Below are positions 8,106 through 19,700 of a stretch of 64,000 nt of DNA, piece after piece. The position numbers were made by a program, and so were the translations under genes. The DNA comes from Tepidiforma thermophila. Lineage in GTDB: Bacteria; Chloroflexota; Dehalococcoidia; Tepidiformales; Tepidiformaceae. The DNA lies in NCBI RefSeq assembly GCF_002563855.1, contig NZ_PDJQ01000001.1:248001-312000 (forward strand), read 5' to 3'. Below the pieces are notes generated by a model. The model did not search any database, was not told where the DNA came from, and saw nothing but the letters and a program-made list of their open reading frames with translations. Every line of letters starts with the position of its first letter. The first letter of the stretch is position 1.

Positions 8106-9677
8106 TCAGTTGACCTGGCGTTCTCGGCCGGCCCAGTACGGCGCCCGGAGTTCACGCTTGAGGATCTTGCCGGAAGGATTGCGCGGGAGCGCTTCGGCGA
8201 AGTCGATGGACTTGGGTACCTTGTAGCCGGCGATCCGTTCGCGGGCGAAGGCGATGAGCTCTTCGGGTGTGACGTCCATCCCGGGCTTTTTGACGACGAT
8301 CGCCTTGACGGCTTCGCCCCATCTCTCGTCGGGGACGCCGATGACGGCGACATCGGCGACGGCGGGATGGCCGAAGAGGGCGGATTCGACCTCGGCGGGG
8401 TACACGTTTTCGCCGCCGGAGACGATCATGTCTTTGACGCGGTCGTAGATGTAGACGTAGCCGTCGGCGTCCATGTAGCCGGCGTCGCCGGTGTAGAACC
8501 AGCCGTCGCGGATGGCTTTGGCGGTCTCCTCCGGGAGGTTCCAGTAACCCTTCATGACCTGTTTCGAGCGGCAGATGATTTCGCCGACCTGGCCGAGCGG
8601 CACATCGCGGCCTTCGGGGTCGACGATGCGGACTTCGACGCCGGGGAGCGGCTTTCCGCAGGAGCGCATGCGGGGGTTGCCGTTCGGGTCGTGGTCCTCT
8701 GGCGGGAGGTAGGTGACGGTACCGGTGGTTTCGGTGAGGCCGTAGAGCTGGGCGAACTGGCACTTGAAGGTGGCGACGGCATTTCGAAGCAGGTCGAGCG
8801 GGATGGGGGAGGCGCCGTAGGCGATGAACTGGAGGCTGGAGAAGTCGGTCTCCTGGACGCCGGGCGTCTGGAGGAGGAAGAGCATGACGGCGGGGACGAA
8901 GAGGGCACGGGTGACGCGGTATTCGGGGATGACCCTGAGGATTTCGGCGGGGACGACGTCGCGGAGGACGATGTCTTTGGCGCCGGCGTAGAGGCCGACG
9001 ATGCCCCAGCCGCTGCCGGCGATATGGAAGAGGGGCATGACGACGAGGTTGACGTCGTTTTCGGACCAGCGGGGACCCCATTCGCGGACGGCGCCGGGGA
9101 GGAGGGCGAAGAAGTTGCCGTTGGTGAGCTGGGCGCCCTTGGGGTGGCCGGTGGTGCCGCTGGTGTACATCTGGATGGCGACGTCGTCCTCGCCGCTGGG
9201 GATGCGGGGGTCATCGGCGGGCTGGGCGTCGCGCCATTCGGGGTAGTGCTCCCAGCCTTCGTGGGGGGCATCGATGGCGATGACCTTCTTCACAGTCCGG
9301 AGTTCGGGGAGGACCTTTTCGATGACGGGGAAGAAGTCCTGGCCGACAAAGAGGGCTTCGGCCATGGCGTCATTAATAACGTAGGCGACTTCGGGCGGGG
9401 CGAGGCGCCAGTTGACGGCGACCATGACCTGGTTGGCCTTGGCGGCGCCGAAGAGGACTTCGAAGAAGCGGTCGGAGTTTTTATCGAGGTAGGCGACGCG
9501 GGCCTGGGGGCCGAGGCCGGCGGCGATGAGGCCGTTGGCGACGCGGCTGGCGCGCTCGTCGAGTTCGCGGTAGGTGGTTTCGCGGCCCTGGTAGACGAGG
9601 GCGACGGCGCTGGGGCGGGCGGCGGCGTGGGCGCGGGTGATATCGGCGAGGCAGGCGATATCGATGTCGGTGGTCAC
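8106..9677 (-). CDS. Acyl-CoA synthetase (AMP-forming, fatty-acid type)
   Basis: A 523-residue ANL-superfamily ligase that activates a carboxylic acid with ATP and CoA. Motifs in order are the P-loop YTSGTTGHPKGAQLT (about residue 171), AQLYGLTETTGTVTYLPP (about 300), GWFYTGDAGYMDADGYVYI and YDRVKDMIVSGGENVYP, and NPSGKILKREL near the C-terminus with the catalytic lysine. The length and the motif set fit long-chain fatty-acid CoA ligases of the FadD3/FadD13 type; chain-length preference cannot be told. The start is a GTG. It fits with thiolase, enoyl-CoA hydratase and acyl-CoA dehydrogenase elsewhere in the window. Confidence 0.9.
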   Translation of the reverse strand: MTTDIDIACLADITRAHAAARPSAVALVYQGRETTYRELDERASRVANGLIAAGLGPQARVAYLDKNSDRFFEVLFGAAKANQVMVAVNWRLAPPEVAYVINDAMAEALFVGQDFFPVIEKVLPELRTVKKVIAIDAPHEGWEHYPEWRDAQPADDPRIPSGEDDVAIQMYTSGTTGHPKGAQLTNGNFFALLPGAVREWGPRWSENDVNLVVMPLFHIAGSGWGIVGLYAGAKDIVLRDVVPAEILRVIPEYRVTRALFVPAVMLFLLQTPGVQETDFSSLQFIAYGASPIPLDLLRNAVATFKCQFAQLYGLTETTGTVTYLPPEDHDPNGNPRMRSCGKPLPGVEVRIVDPEGRDVPLGQVGEIICRSKQVMKGYWNLPEETAKAIRDGWFYTGDAGYMDADGYVYIYDRVKDMIVSGGENVYPAEVESALFGHPAVADVAVIGVPDERWGEAVKAIVVKKPGMDVTPEELIAFARERIAGYKVPKSIDFAEALPRNPSGKILKRELRAPYWAGRERQVN

Positions 9678-9824
9678 GCGGGGCTCCGGTGATCGTGGTG
9701 GCAGGGGATCGTGCCAGCTGGCGGGCCGGCTGGCAAGGCGGGGTGCGGGGCGGTTCGGGCGAGGACGAGCCGCGGGCGCCCGGGGTGTTGCCGGGCGCCC
9801 GCGGGAGGATGGGTGCGACGCGGC

Positions 9825-11447
9825 TCAGGCGCGGCGGCGGGCGAGGGCCAGGAGGCCGAGGCCGGAGGCGAGGAGGACGAGCCCGGCCACGAGCGGCCAG
9901 CCGGCAAGCCCGGCTGCGGGCGCGCCGGTGCCGGTGGCGGGCGGCCGGGGCGTTGGCTGGGCCGTGACATCGCCGGCGATGCTGGTTACCGACGGGGTAG
10001 GCGACGCGGTCGGCGAAGCGGTTGGCTGCTCAATCGGCGCCGGCGGGGCGGGCGTCGGGGACGGGTTCGGCGTCGCCGGCGGGGGTGTCGGGGTGGGCGT
10101 GGCCGGCGGCGGCGGGGGCACGCAGCGCGGGTCCGCCGGGTCGACGCACGGCGGGTTGAAGTCGCGGATGTTGAGGAACTCCACCGTCACGGTTTCGCCG
10201 CCCCGCGGCTGGACCGTCTGCGTCACGAACTGCGGCGTCCAGCCGGGCTGGAGCGTCTCCGTGATGGTGTAGCTGCAGCCGATCGCCGGCGGAAGGTCCG
10301 GGAATTCGACCACGCCGTCGTCGCCGGTCGTGCCGGCCAGCGGTCCGACACCGCAGCCTTCGAGCGTGAACTGCCAGCCTGCGCCGGGAGCTTCGAAACC
10401 GACCACGTTGAGGGTCTTGAGGACGCGGATGGTGACCGGGCAGCGGGCCGGGTCGCCTTTGAGGATGACGGAGGCTGAGGCCTCGAGCCTGACGTCGACC
10501 TTCGGGTACGTCGAGTACGGCATCGTCTCGGCGAGGAGATGCACCATGGCAGTGTTGGAGATGACCTGGTCCTCGCAGGTGCGCTGCGGAAGCTGCGCCG
10601 GGCGGACGCGGAAGCGGATTTCGAGACCATTGACGTCGTCAGTGAACGCCTTGCATTCGTCGTTGCGCAGGGCGAACGACGCGAGGCCGTATTCGAACCA
10701 GGGCATGGGGGGCGTGCCGCAGCTGGCCTTGACGGCGTGCGGGCCGTCGATGACGGACACGCCGGGGTCGTAGAAGTTGATGTGCAGCGAGTCGGGCGTT
10801 CGCAGGCTGTAGGTGCTGGAGAGGACGATATCGAACGCGATGTCGGCCGGGTCATCGACGACCGGAATGACCGGCGTCTTGGTCAGCGAGAAGGCGTCGA
10901 GCTGTGCGGCGCTGCCGGTGCGGTTGATGATCGTGACGGTGCAGTCGGGGTCGTTCCCGGGGCCGGGATTCGGCTCCTTCAGCTCCTGGAGGGCGCAGGC
11001 GCCGGGGTAGAGGTAGAGGAAGGCGCCTTCGGCCGGAAGCGGCGCGGGGGTAGAAACGCTGCCGCCGCGCGGCTGGTGGGTGAAGAAGGCGGTCCAGGGG
11101 GCCTGGGGTTCTTCATAGATAAGGACCTTCGTCGGCGTGGCGAAGGTGAACTTCGCGCAGACAGCGCCATTGGGACCCGGGGTTGTGATGACCGGAGAAA
11201 AGTTGTCGCCGACGTACCCATCAGAGACCTTGATGGCGAACTTTGCTTCAGGCTCGAGACGGTCGACACCTTCGACCTGCTTGCAGACGAGGAGCGTGGC
11301 CTGTTCCGCCTGGACCGGGGCGACTCCTGGGCCATCGAGGACGACAGCCCGGGCTTTGGCGCCAAAGGCGGCAAGGGGAAGGAGGACCATGGCGACGAGT
11401 GCCATAGGACGGGTGAGGGAGCGACAAACTCCGATACTGGAGCGCAT
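9825..11447 (-). CDS. Secreted, C-terminally anchored surface protein with SpaA/prealbumin-like domain
   Basis: A 540-residue exported protein. A signal peptide (MRSSIGVCRSLTRPMALVAM then a hydrophobic run ending AFGAKA) is followed by about 330 residues I do not recognise, then a prealbumin-like domain ([20 protein letters not shown] to [11 protein letters not shown]), a Pro/Thr-rich stalk, and a sortase-like tail: PPATGTG, a 20-residue hydrophobic helix, and ALARRRA. The anchor differs from textbook LPXTG. The ATG at 11447 is the start because it opens the signal peptide. From RVLKTLN to the end it is almost identical, including at DNA level, to the next gene (11638-13395), so the two are a tandem duplication. 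No sortase gene is visible nearby. Confidence 0.8.
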   Translation of the reverse strand: MRSSIGVCRSLTRPMALVAMVLLPLAAFGAKARAVVLDGPGVAPVQAEQATLLVCKQVEGVDRLEPEAKFAIKVSDGYVGDNFSPVITTPGPNGAVCAKFTFATPTKVLIYEEPQAPWTAFFTHQPRGGSVSTPAPLPAEGAFLYLYPGACALQELKEPNPGPGNDPDCTVTIINRTGSAAQLDAFSLTKTPVIPVVDDPADIAFDIVLSSTYSLRTPDSLHINFYDPGVSVIDGPHAVKASCGTPPMPWFEYGLASFALRNDECKAFTDDVNGLEIRFRVRPAQLPQRTCEDQVISNTAMVHLLAETMPYSTYPKVDVRLEASASVILKGDPARCPVTIRVLKTLNVVGFEAPGAGWQFTLEGCGVGPLAGTTGDDGVVEFPDLPPAIGCSYTITETLQPGWTPQFVTQTVQPRGGETVTVEFLNIRDFNPPCVDPADPRCVPPPPPATPTPTPPPATPNPSPTPAPPAPIEQPTASPTASPTPSVTSIAGDVTAQPTPRPPATGTGAPAAGLAGWPLVAGLVLLASGLGLLALARRRA

Positions 11448-11637
11448 GCTGCGTTCCGGCCTCCTGGGAGAAACGGGATAGCTTGAGCCGTGCCAGCGGA
11501 CTGGACCGGGGCTGACTCGATCTGGACCGCCGTGCGCCCCGAGTCTTACACCCAATCGCGACATCCGTTGCCGTACAGCGAAAGTTTGGTGGACGGCGCG
11601 GGCCGAAATCCATAGGAATTCCGTGAAAATTTGCGAC

Positions 11638-13395
11638 TCAGGCGCGGCGGCGGGCGAGGGCCAGGAGCCCAAGGCCGGAGGCGACGAGGAACAGGCCGGC
11701 CGTGAGCGGCCAGCCGGAGTGACCTGCGGCGGAAGCCCCGCTGCCGGTGGCGGGCGGACGTGGCGTGGAGCCGGGTGCCGAGGCGCCGGCGATGGTGGTC
11801 ACGAACGGAGCTGGCGACGGGCTGGGTGATGCCGTGGGCTGCTCAATCGGCGCCGGCGGGGCGGGCGTCGCGGGCGGGGCAGGGGTTGCGGGCGGGGCTG
11901 GCGGGGTGGGAGGCGGGGGCGGGGGCACGCAGCGCGGGTCGGCCGGGTCGACGCAGGGCGGGTTGAAGTCGCGAATGTTGAGGAACTCCACCGTCACGGT
12001 TTCGCCGCCCCGCGGCTGGACCGTCTGCGTCACGAACTGCGGCGTCCAGCCGGGCTGAAGCGTCTCCGTGATGGTGTAGCAGCAGCCGATCGCCGGCGGA
12101 AGGTCCGGGAATTCGACTACGCCGTCCGCGCCGGTCGTGCCGGTCAGCGGACCGACGCCGCAGCCTTCGAGGGTGAACTGCCAGCCCGCGCCGGGAGCTT
12201 CGAAGCCGACCACGTTCAGCGTCTTGAGGACACGAATGGTGACGGTGGGTGAGGCCTGGACGGGTGCACGCACCTGATCCGGGGTCGGGGTGGCGGTCGG
12301 GGTCGGGGTGGCGGTCGGGGTCGGGGTCGGGGTGGCGGTCGGGGTCGGGGTCAGGGTGGCGGTCGGGGTCGGGGTCAGGGTGGCGGTCGGGGTCGGGGTC
12401 GGGGTGGCGGTCGGGGTCGGGGTCAGGGTGGCGGTCGGGGTCGGGGTGGCGGTCGGGGTCGGGGTCGGGGTGGCGGTCGGGGTCGGGGTCGGGGTGGCGG
12501 TCGGGGTCGGGGTCAGGGTGGCGGTCGGGGTCGGGGTCGGGGTGGCGGTCGGGGTCGGGGTCGGGGTGGCGGTCGGGGTCGGGGTCGGGGTGGCGGTCGG
12601 GGTCGGGGTCGGGGGATCGTAGGCAACCCGGACGCAAATGACCGTCCGCTGACCGGCCTGAATTGCGAAGGTCGGCGCAGCTGCATTCCAGGAGGCTGCG
12701 TCCCCGGGTGGGCAGGCGGGCGAGGTTCCGTACGACCCGGCGGCCCAGCCAGTGGCGCTCCAGCCCGCCGGCAGTGTCGACGTCGCCAGGGCGTAACTTC
12801 CGGCAGCGAGGCCAACGGGCGCACCGAACGAGCCAACCGGGGCGCTCCAGCTGGCGACAGCGGTTGCACCCTGGTTGGAAGTTCCCGAGATGACGGCTGG
12901 CTCCGTCGGACTTGCTGATGCAGGGTCGAGCGCAGCGCCGACGATAAGGACGCCGCCGGTGAAGGTATTTCGGACGCAGACTTTCTGGTTACCGGTCCCG
13001 GGAGGGATGGCGCCCGAGGTGCCGATGTAGCCGCTCGCCGGGCAGGGATCGGTGGTTCGTGAAAGCACTTTATAGCCACCGAGGGTCCAGCCAGACGGCG
13101 GGGTTTCTTCGGTCACGATGTGCTCGAGGTTCTGCTGAACATTGAAGTCCTGGAAGAGCTGGCCAATCGACACCGACCAGGACGCGTCGGTACCGGAGCC
13201 GCCGCCGTTGGTGATGGTGCCGGTGAAGGTGGCAGGCGGGGCGATACCGTAGGTATCGATGATGACCTTCTCGACGCGAATGGTCCGGGTTGCAGTCGTG
13301 GCCCCGGCTCCGGTGGCCATGGCGGTGATGAGGATGGCGAGCAGCAAGGCCGCGGCGAGGGCGGCCAGCGAGGGACGTGGAGGCACCGGGCGCAC
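11638..13395 (-). CDS. Secreted surface protein with long Thr-Pro repeat stalk, paralogue of the 9825-11447 protein
   Basis: A 585-residue exported protein. It begins with a signal peptide (hydrophobic [20 protein letters not shown]), then about 230 residues with [20 protein letters not shown] and a fairly Cys-poor, Trp-containing beta-rich region, then about 110 residues of TPTPTATP repeats, then the same prealbumin-like domain, second Pro-rich stalk and PPATGSG-helix-ALARRRA anchor as its neighbour. The start is a GTG at 13395; no strong Shine-Dalgarno sequence is seen, so a start some codons later is possible. The 3' part (11638 to about 12240) closely matches 9825 to about 10440 in DNA. 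It is the last gene before the CRISPR array. Confidence 0.8.
   Translation of the reverse strand: MRPVPPRPSLAALAAALLLAILITAMATGAGATTATRTIRVEKVIIDTYGIAPPATFTGTITNGGGSGTDASWSVSIGQLFQDFNVQQNLEHIVTEETPPSGWTLGGYKVLSRTTDPCPASGYIGTSGAIPPGTGNQKVCVRNTFTGGVLIVGAALDPASASPTEPAVISGTSNQGATAVASWSAPVGSFGAPVGLAAGSYALATSTLPAGWSATGWAAGSYGTSPACPPGDAASWNAAAPTFAIQAGQRTVICVRVAYDPPTPTPTATPTPTPTATPTPTPTATPTPTPTATLTPTPTATPTPTPTATPTPTPTATPTPTATLTPTPTATPTPTPTATLTPTPTATLTPTPTATPTPTPTATPTPTATPTPDQVRAPVQASPTVTIRVLKTLNVVGFEAPGAGWQFTLEGCGVGPLTGTTGADGVVEFPDLPPAIGCCYTITETLQPGWTPQFVTQTVQPRGGETVTVEFLNIRDFNPPCVDPADPRCVPPPPPPTPPAPPATPAPPATPAPPAPIEQPTASPSPSPAPFVTTIAGASAPGSTPRPPATGSGASAAGHSGWPLTAGLFLVASGLGLLALARRRA
12283..12612. repeat. 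Short tandem repeat encoding Thr-Pro stalk
   Basis: Plus-strand units of GGTGGCGGTCGGGGTCGG, with extra GGGGTC or GGGTCA insertions, repeat for about 330 bp inside the surface-protein gene. On the coding (minus) strand they spell TPTPTA and variants. Such arrays vary in length between strains by slippage, so the stalk length is probably variable. Confidence 0.9.
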
Positions 13396-13798
13396 TCCTG
13401 GCTGAGAGTCCGCTCTCGAGCCGGTCGCCGCTCACGACACCGCCTGGTACCCAGCCTTTGGGCGCCAACCCGGAAGCGGCGGGATTGTGGGGAGAGGGGC
13501 TGGAGGGTGTCAAGGGGGTTGCGGGGCGGAGACGGGCAACTGGCATTCCCGGAATTGCGATGTTGCATCTCCGGCGACGGTTAGGACGGACTGGATCTTA
13601 GCCAGGCAACGCGCCGGGCGGGGGCCCAGAGGGTCTGCTTACACACCGCGGCCTAACTGCTAGGCATATGAGGAATGGGGCTTGGACCGGACGAGAGGGC
13701 TGCCGGGGAGTCGCACACTCCGTTTGCCCACAACGGCACAGCGAGCGTCTCGTTCGGTAGGTACCCGAACGGCCGGTGCCAAAACCGAGGAGCGCTCC
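13396..13798. other. Gap between surface-protein gene and distal end of CRISPR array
   Basis: About 400 bases with no convincing gene. Short open frames on both strands have no recognisable features. It must contain the promoter for the surface-protein gene on the minus strand, but I see no clear -35/-10 pair. It is taken to be the leader-distal side of the array. Confidence 0.6.
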
Positions 13799-16700
13799 CC
13801 CTCAATGAAGCCACCATCTATTGATGGCGGAAACCGCTGGGCCGAGTCGATGCCCCGCACTTCGCCGAACAGCCCTCAATGAAGCCACCATCTGTTGATG
13901 GTGGAAACCGCTGGGCAGGCGTTCGCACGTGGCAGGGAGGAAGCAAGGCCCTCAATGAAGCCACCATCTGTTGATGGTGGAAACCGTCACTATCGGCGGC
14001 ACGATGTACACTCCTCGCGTCCCCTCAATGAAGCCACCATCTGTTGATGGTGGAAACCCCGTGGCCCCGCCCGGCGGCGCCCCGTACGTCAGCAGCCCTC
14101 AATGAAGCCACCATCTGTTGATGGTGGAAACCGACATCGGTGGCGCCGACTTGGACACCGGCAATGACCGCCCCTCAATGAAGCCACCATCTGTTGATGG
14201 TGGAAACGCCAGCACCTCCATCGCCTGGGGCACCTCAGAGGCTCTTCAATGAAGCCACCACCTGTTGATGGTGGAAACATTTCGTTGATGGTCAGGATGC
14301 CAGCAGTGCGCGCCCCCACAATGAAGCCACCATCTGTTGATGGTGGAAACGAGTTGTTGGCGCCGTAGCGTTTCGCGCGAGCCTGCCCTCAATGAAGCCA
14401 CCATCTGTTGATGGTGGAAACGCCCACTCGGCATCAGACAGGCGGCAGAGGCGCTCGATCCCTCAATGAAGCCACCATCTGTTGATGGTGGAAACTGACC
14501 CGACCACGTGGGTGGCCGTCATCCACGCGCCCCTCAATGAAGCCACCATCTTTTGATGGTGGACACAAGGGTGGCCTGCGGTCGACCATGACGAACGCGA
14601 TCCCTCAATGAAGCCACGATCTGTTGATGGTGAAAACCCACACGGGCCCTTCATCTTCCCCGTCGTGTACGCGCCCTCAATGAAGCCACCATCTGTTGAT
14701 GGTGGAAACCAAACATCGTGTCGCCGAGACCGACGTTGTACCGGTACCCTCAATGAAGCCACCATCTGTTGATGGTGGAAACGAGAAGTACGAGTTTGTG
14801 CCGAAGGGGCTTGACGGCCCCTCAATGAAGCCACCATCTGTTGATGGTGGAAACGACCGCCCACGCCGCCGCGAGCCCTGATGGCCCGGCGCCCCCTCAA
14901 TGAAGCCACCATCTGTTGATGGTGGAAACGACCGCCCACGCCGCCGCGAGCCCTGATGGCCCGGCGCCCCCTCAATGAAGCCACCATCTGTTGATGGTGG
15001 AAACCGCTGCGCGGCCGCCTTTTCGCCATCGTGTTGGAGAACGCCCTCAATGAAGCCACCATCTGTTGATGGTGGAAACGGCGGCGCCGCCGTCGAACCC
15101 GCGCGTCAACATCATCATCCCTCAATGAAGCCACCATCTGTTGATGGTGGAAACGGTCGCATCGCAAACGGGCGCGCGAAACCTACAGGGCCCTCAATGA
15201 AGCCACCATCTGTTGATGGTGAAAACTTTACGGGTTCGCCGTCATTGAACGGCTTCTCCTGGACCCTCAATGAAGCCACCATCTGTTGATGGTGGAAACC
15301 TTTTCCGGGAAATCGGCTCATCCCTTGAGGGCAAGAACCCTCAATGAAGCCACCATCTGTTGATGGTGGAAACCGGCTGCAAAGCGGTCGCGATCATTCC
15401 AGAGGGAGCAAGCTCCCCTCAATGAAGCCACCATCTGTTGATGGTGGAAACTCGAATGCGAACGGCTGCTTTCTGCATCCTGCTTATAGCCCTCAATGAA
15501 GCCACCATCTGTTGATGGTGGAAACTGGGGACCCTGCATACCGGGCACTCAGCCTTAATAGACCCCTCAATGAAGCCACCCTCTGTTGATGGTGAAAACA
15601 TCATGCGGTCATGGCCGAATCGCTAGCGGGCGCAACCTCAATGAAGCCACCATCTGTTGATGGTGGAAACCCGGACGGCAGGCCCGTGAGCGTCACCGAG
15701 TACGGCCCCTCAATGAAGCCACCATCTGTTGATGGTGGAAACCAGCGTCTCCGCGTCCCGCGGCGAACGTCCGACAACCCCCCTCAATGAAGCCACCATC
15801 TGTTGATGGTGGAAACTCCCCGCATCCCCGAGCGGCACCAGCAGCCTGACCCCTCAATGAAGCCACCATCTGTTGATGGTGGAAACGCCAGTTTGCGCGC
15901 GCGGCCGCGGCCGCCTGTTCGGCCCCCTCAATGAAGCCACCATCTGCTGATGGTGGAAACAGCCGCCCGGCTTCACGCGTACCTTACAAACTGAAGAGCC
16001 CTCAATGAAGCCACCATCTGTTGATGGTGGAAACTACCGCCTTCGGCGGCGCTTTCGGCAAGAGGCTTGGTCCCTCAATGAAGCCACCATCTGTTGATGG
16101 CGGAAACGGATCGCTTCCAGATTGTGATCCCATCGCCACACCACCCTCAATGAAGCCACCATCTGTTGATGGTGGAAACGAGCAGGTGCAGCTTGCAAGG
16201 CTGGCAATGGACCAGCGCCCTCAATGAAGCCACCATCTGTTGATGGTGGAAACCAGCCAGATGGCTGTGGGCTTGCCATCGCGGCGCTGGGCCCCTCAAT
16301 GAAGCCACCATCTGTTGATGGTGGAAACCTCAGGAGCCCGCGTGCGTGAGCTGGCCGGCCTTCTCCTCCCTCAATGAAGCCACCATCTGTTGATGGTGGA
16401 AACGGCGCTCGTCGAGCCGGGATGAGCACGGACGAGTACGTCCCTCAATGAAGCCACCATCTGTTGATGGTGGAAACTCGTATGTCGTGATCTGCACGGT
16501 GAAGCGCCGTGTGGCCCTCAATGAAGCCACCATCTGTTGATGGTGGAAACGCACGGCCACAACGTGATCCTGGGGGTGGGCAGCGTCCCTCAATGAAGCC
16601 ACCATCTGTTGATGGTGGAAACGCACGGCCACAACGTGATCCTGGGGGTGGGCAGCGTCCCTCAATGAAGCCACCATCTGTTGATGGTGGAAACCCGGCT

Positions 16701-19700
16701 GGTTGAGGGGGTTCCAGCGGCGCGGCATTTACCCTCAATGAAGCCACCATCTGTTGATGGTGGAAACACCGCGAGGACGCGGAGCGGCTGACCATCCGGA
16801 CCGCCCCCTCAATCAAGCCACCATCTGTTGATGGTGGAAACGAGCATGGCGGCAGGGTCTGCCATCGCGCAGGACATCGCCCTCAATGAAGCCACCATCT
16901 GTTGATGGTGGAAACCCGCGCCAGCCGTAGCAGCCTTGAACGACTGTTCGAGCCCTCAATGAAGCCACCATCTGTTAATGGTGGAAACTAAAGGGCGCGC
17001 GACGGCCGAACGACCCAGGCGAGCGCGACCCTCAATGAAGCCACCATCTGTTGATGGTGGAAACGGCAGCCTCGTGCGCTACAAAGGCGGCAAGCCGCGG
17101 ACCCCTCAATGAAGCCACCATCTGTTGATGGTGGAAACAGCTGGGCCATTTGGTCATTTCGTCGTCGAGCCCCGCGTCCCCTCAATGAAGCCACCATCTG
17201 TTGATGGTGGAAACCAGCCGCGGCGCCTCGGCCAGGGCCTCGGCGACGGAGCCCCCTCAATGAAGCCACCATCTGTTGATGGTGGAAACCTGACCTGCCC
17301 GCCGGGGAGTTCAAAGACCGGATCCACCCTCAATGAAGCCACCATCTGTTGATGGTGGAAACGCCAACCAGCGCGGCGAACCCCGGCCCCAGATCACCCC
17401 TCAATGAAGCCACCATCTGTTGATGGTGGCAACGATGTCGTCATGGTTCCTCATGGTCAGGTATCGGTGACCTCAATGAAGCCACCATCTGTTGATGGTG
17501 GAAACTGCCGGAAAACGTCCCATCCACGCCGGATAGCGTGCCGGTCCCTCAATGAAGCCACCATCTGTTGATGGTGGAAACCTCCCGCCCGGACGGCAAC
17601 CTGTCCCCGCGCACCGTTTCCCTCAATGAAGCCACCATCTGTTGGTGGTGGAAACTCGGGCAGCTGCGGACGAGGACCGTTTGGGAGCGCCGACCCTCAA
17701 TGAAGCCACCATCTGTTGATGGTCGAAACGGCAGTGAGTCCGGCAGCGATGATGGCTGCGGGCGGCCCTCAATGAAGCTACCATCTGTTGATGGTGGAAA
17801 CAAGTACTGCGCGGTTGCTGCGCTGGTCGCAGCGAAATCCTCCCTCAATGAAGCCACCCTCTGTTGATGGTGGAAACCCGCATCGATAGTCACGATTAGT
17901 TCAGGAATAGTGCAGACCCTCAATGAAGCCACCATCTGTTGATGGTGGAAACCTGTTGCCATGGCAGCGAGAGCTCATCAATGAGCTGTTCCCCTCAATG
18001 AAGCCACCATCTGTTGATGGTGAAAACAGGTTGTAGGTGGCAAAGGAAGCCGCCGAACCCATGATCCCCTCAATGAAGCCACCATCTGTTGATGTTGGAA
18101 ACTGGCAGCCGTACGCTCGGGGTAAGCCGATGACCGACCGCCCTCAAGGAAGCCACCATCTGTTGATGGTGGAAACTTCCGGGCCTGGGCGGCGAACATG
18201 CTGGAGTCCCTGATCCCTCAATGAAGCCACCATCTGTTGATGGTGAAAACTTGCTGCTTTTGCGCGCGCGGGCGAGACGGCCGAATTCGCCCTCAATGAA
18301 GCCACCATCTGTTGATGGTGGAAACGAGAAGATCATCGCCAAGACCCTGCCGCAGGCCCCGCCCCCTCAATGAAGCCACCATCTGTTGATGGTGGAAACG
18401 ACTTTTTCGAGGGGTGTATCTCCCTCCTCGGAACCCCCTCAATGAAGCCACCATCTGTTGATGGTGGAAACCGTGGAGGTCTACGAGGGCGAGTAGGCCG
18501 GAAGGCCTCCCTCAATGAAGCCACCAACTGTTGATGGTGGAAACGCCGAAAGTGCGGCCCTGCATATCGGTTCGGCGATTCTCCCTCAATGAAGCCACCA
18601 TCTGTTGATGGTGGAAACTTGGTCGAGAAAACCGCCGTTGATTTGTACAATAACGTCCCCTCAATGAAGCCACCATCTGTTGATGGTGGAAACGGGGCCC
18701 TGTGCCGATCGTTCGGGCTTGAAGCTGCACCCTCAATGAAGCCACCATCTGTTGATGGTGGAAACCCGCCTGTTTCAGGCAATCATCGGCAACTGAGGGG
18801 GAATGATCCCTCAATGAAGCCACCATCTGTTGATGGTGGAAACGTTTACGGCAGGGTCCAGGTGATCCTAGAGTATTCTTCCCTCAATGAAGCCACCATC
18901 TGTTGATGGTGGAAACGGGCTCGGGCGACGAGAAGGTGGCAGTGGTGGCTGGTGCCCTCAATGAAGCCACCATCTGTTGATGGTGGAAACGGCCTACCGT
19001 GCAGGGGGTGTACGGTGCCTAAGGCCCCTCAATGAAGCCACCATCTGTTGATGGTGGAAACGCGGGGGCGTGGCGAACCCGGACGAGAAGCTGACCGCCC
19101 TCAATGAAGCCACCATCTGTTGATGGTGGAAACGTGGATCAGGCGGACAGGGGGGGCGTGCTCCCTCCATGGCCCCTCAATGAAGCCACCATCTGTTGAT
19201 GGTGGAAACGCGGGGGCGTGGCGAACCCGGACGAGAAGCTGACCGCCCTCAATGAAGCCACCATCTGTTGATGGTGGAAACGTGGATCAGGCGGACAGGG
19301 GGGGCGTGCTCCCTCCATGGCCCCTCAATGAAGCCACCATCTGTTGATGGTGGAAACTCTGCCGCCAAACCGCCTACGGCCGAGACGGCGGTTTTCCCTC
19401 AATGAAGCCACCATCTGTTGATGGTGGAAACGACTGAGGATCTGCATCTGCCGGTGCTGCAGGTCGACCCTCAATGAAGCCACCATCTGTTGATGGTGGA
19501 AACCAGCGGTTGAGCGGCACACGGCTCACTAGACCGACGGCGGCCCTCAATGAAGCCACCATCTGTTGATGGTGGAAACTGGATGGCCCCCTCGCCTGCC
19601 AGCGACTGGCAGATGCGCCCTCAATGAAGCCACCATCTGTTGATGGTGGAAACCGCCGCGAGAGCCTGGGTTGCCGGGAGAACCATTACCCTCAATGAAG

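Noticed and set aside
13396-13798. CRISPR leader on the low-coordinate side
   Set aside because: Considered because the plus-strand repeat ends in GAAAC, but repeat decay is concentrated on this side and the cas operon is at the other end.
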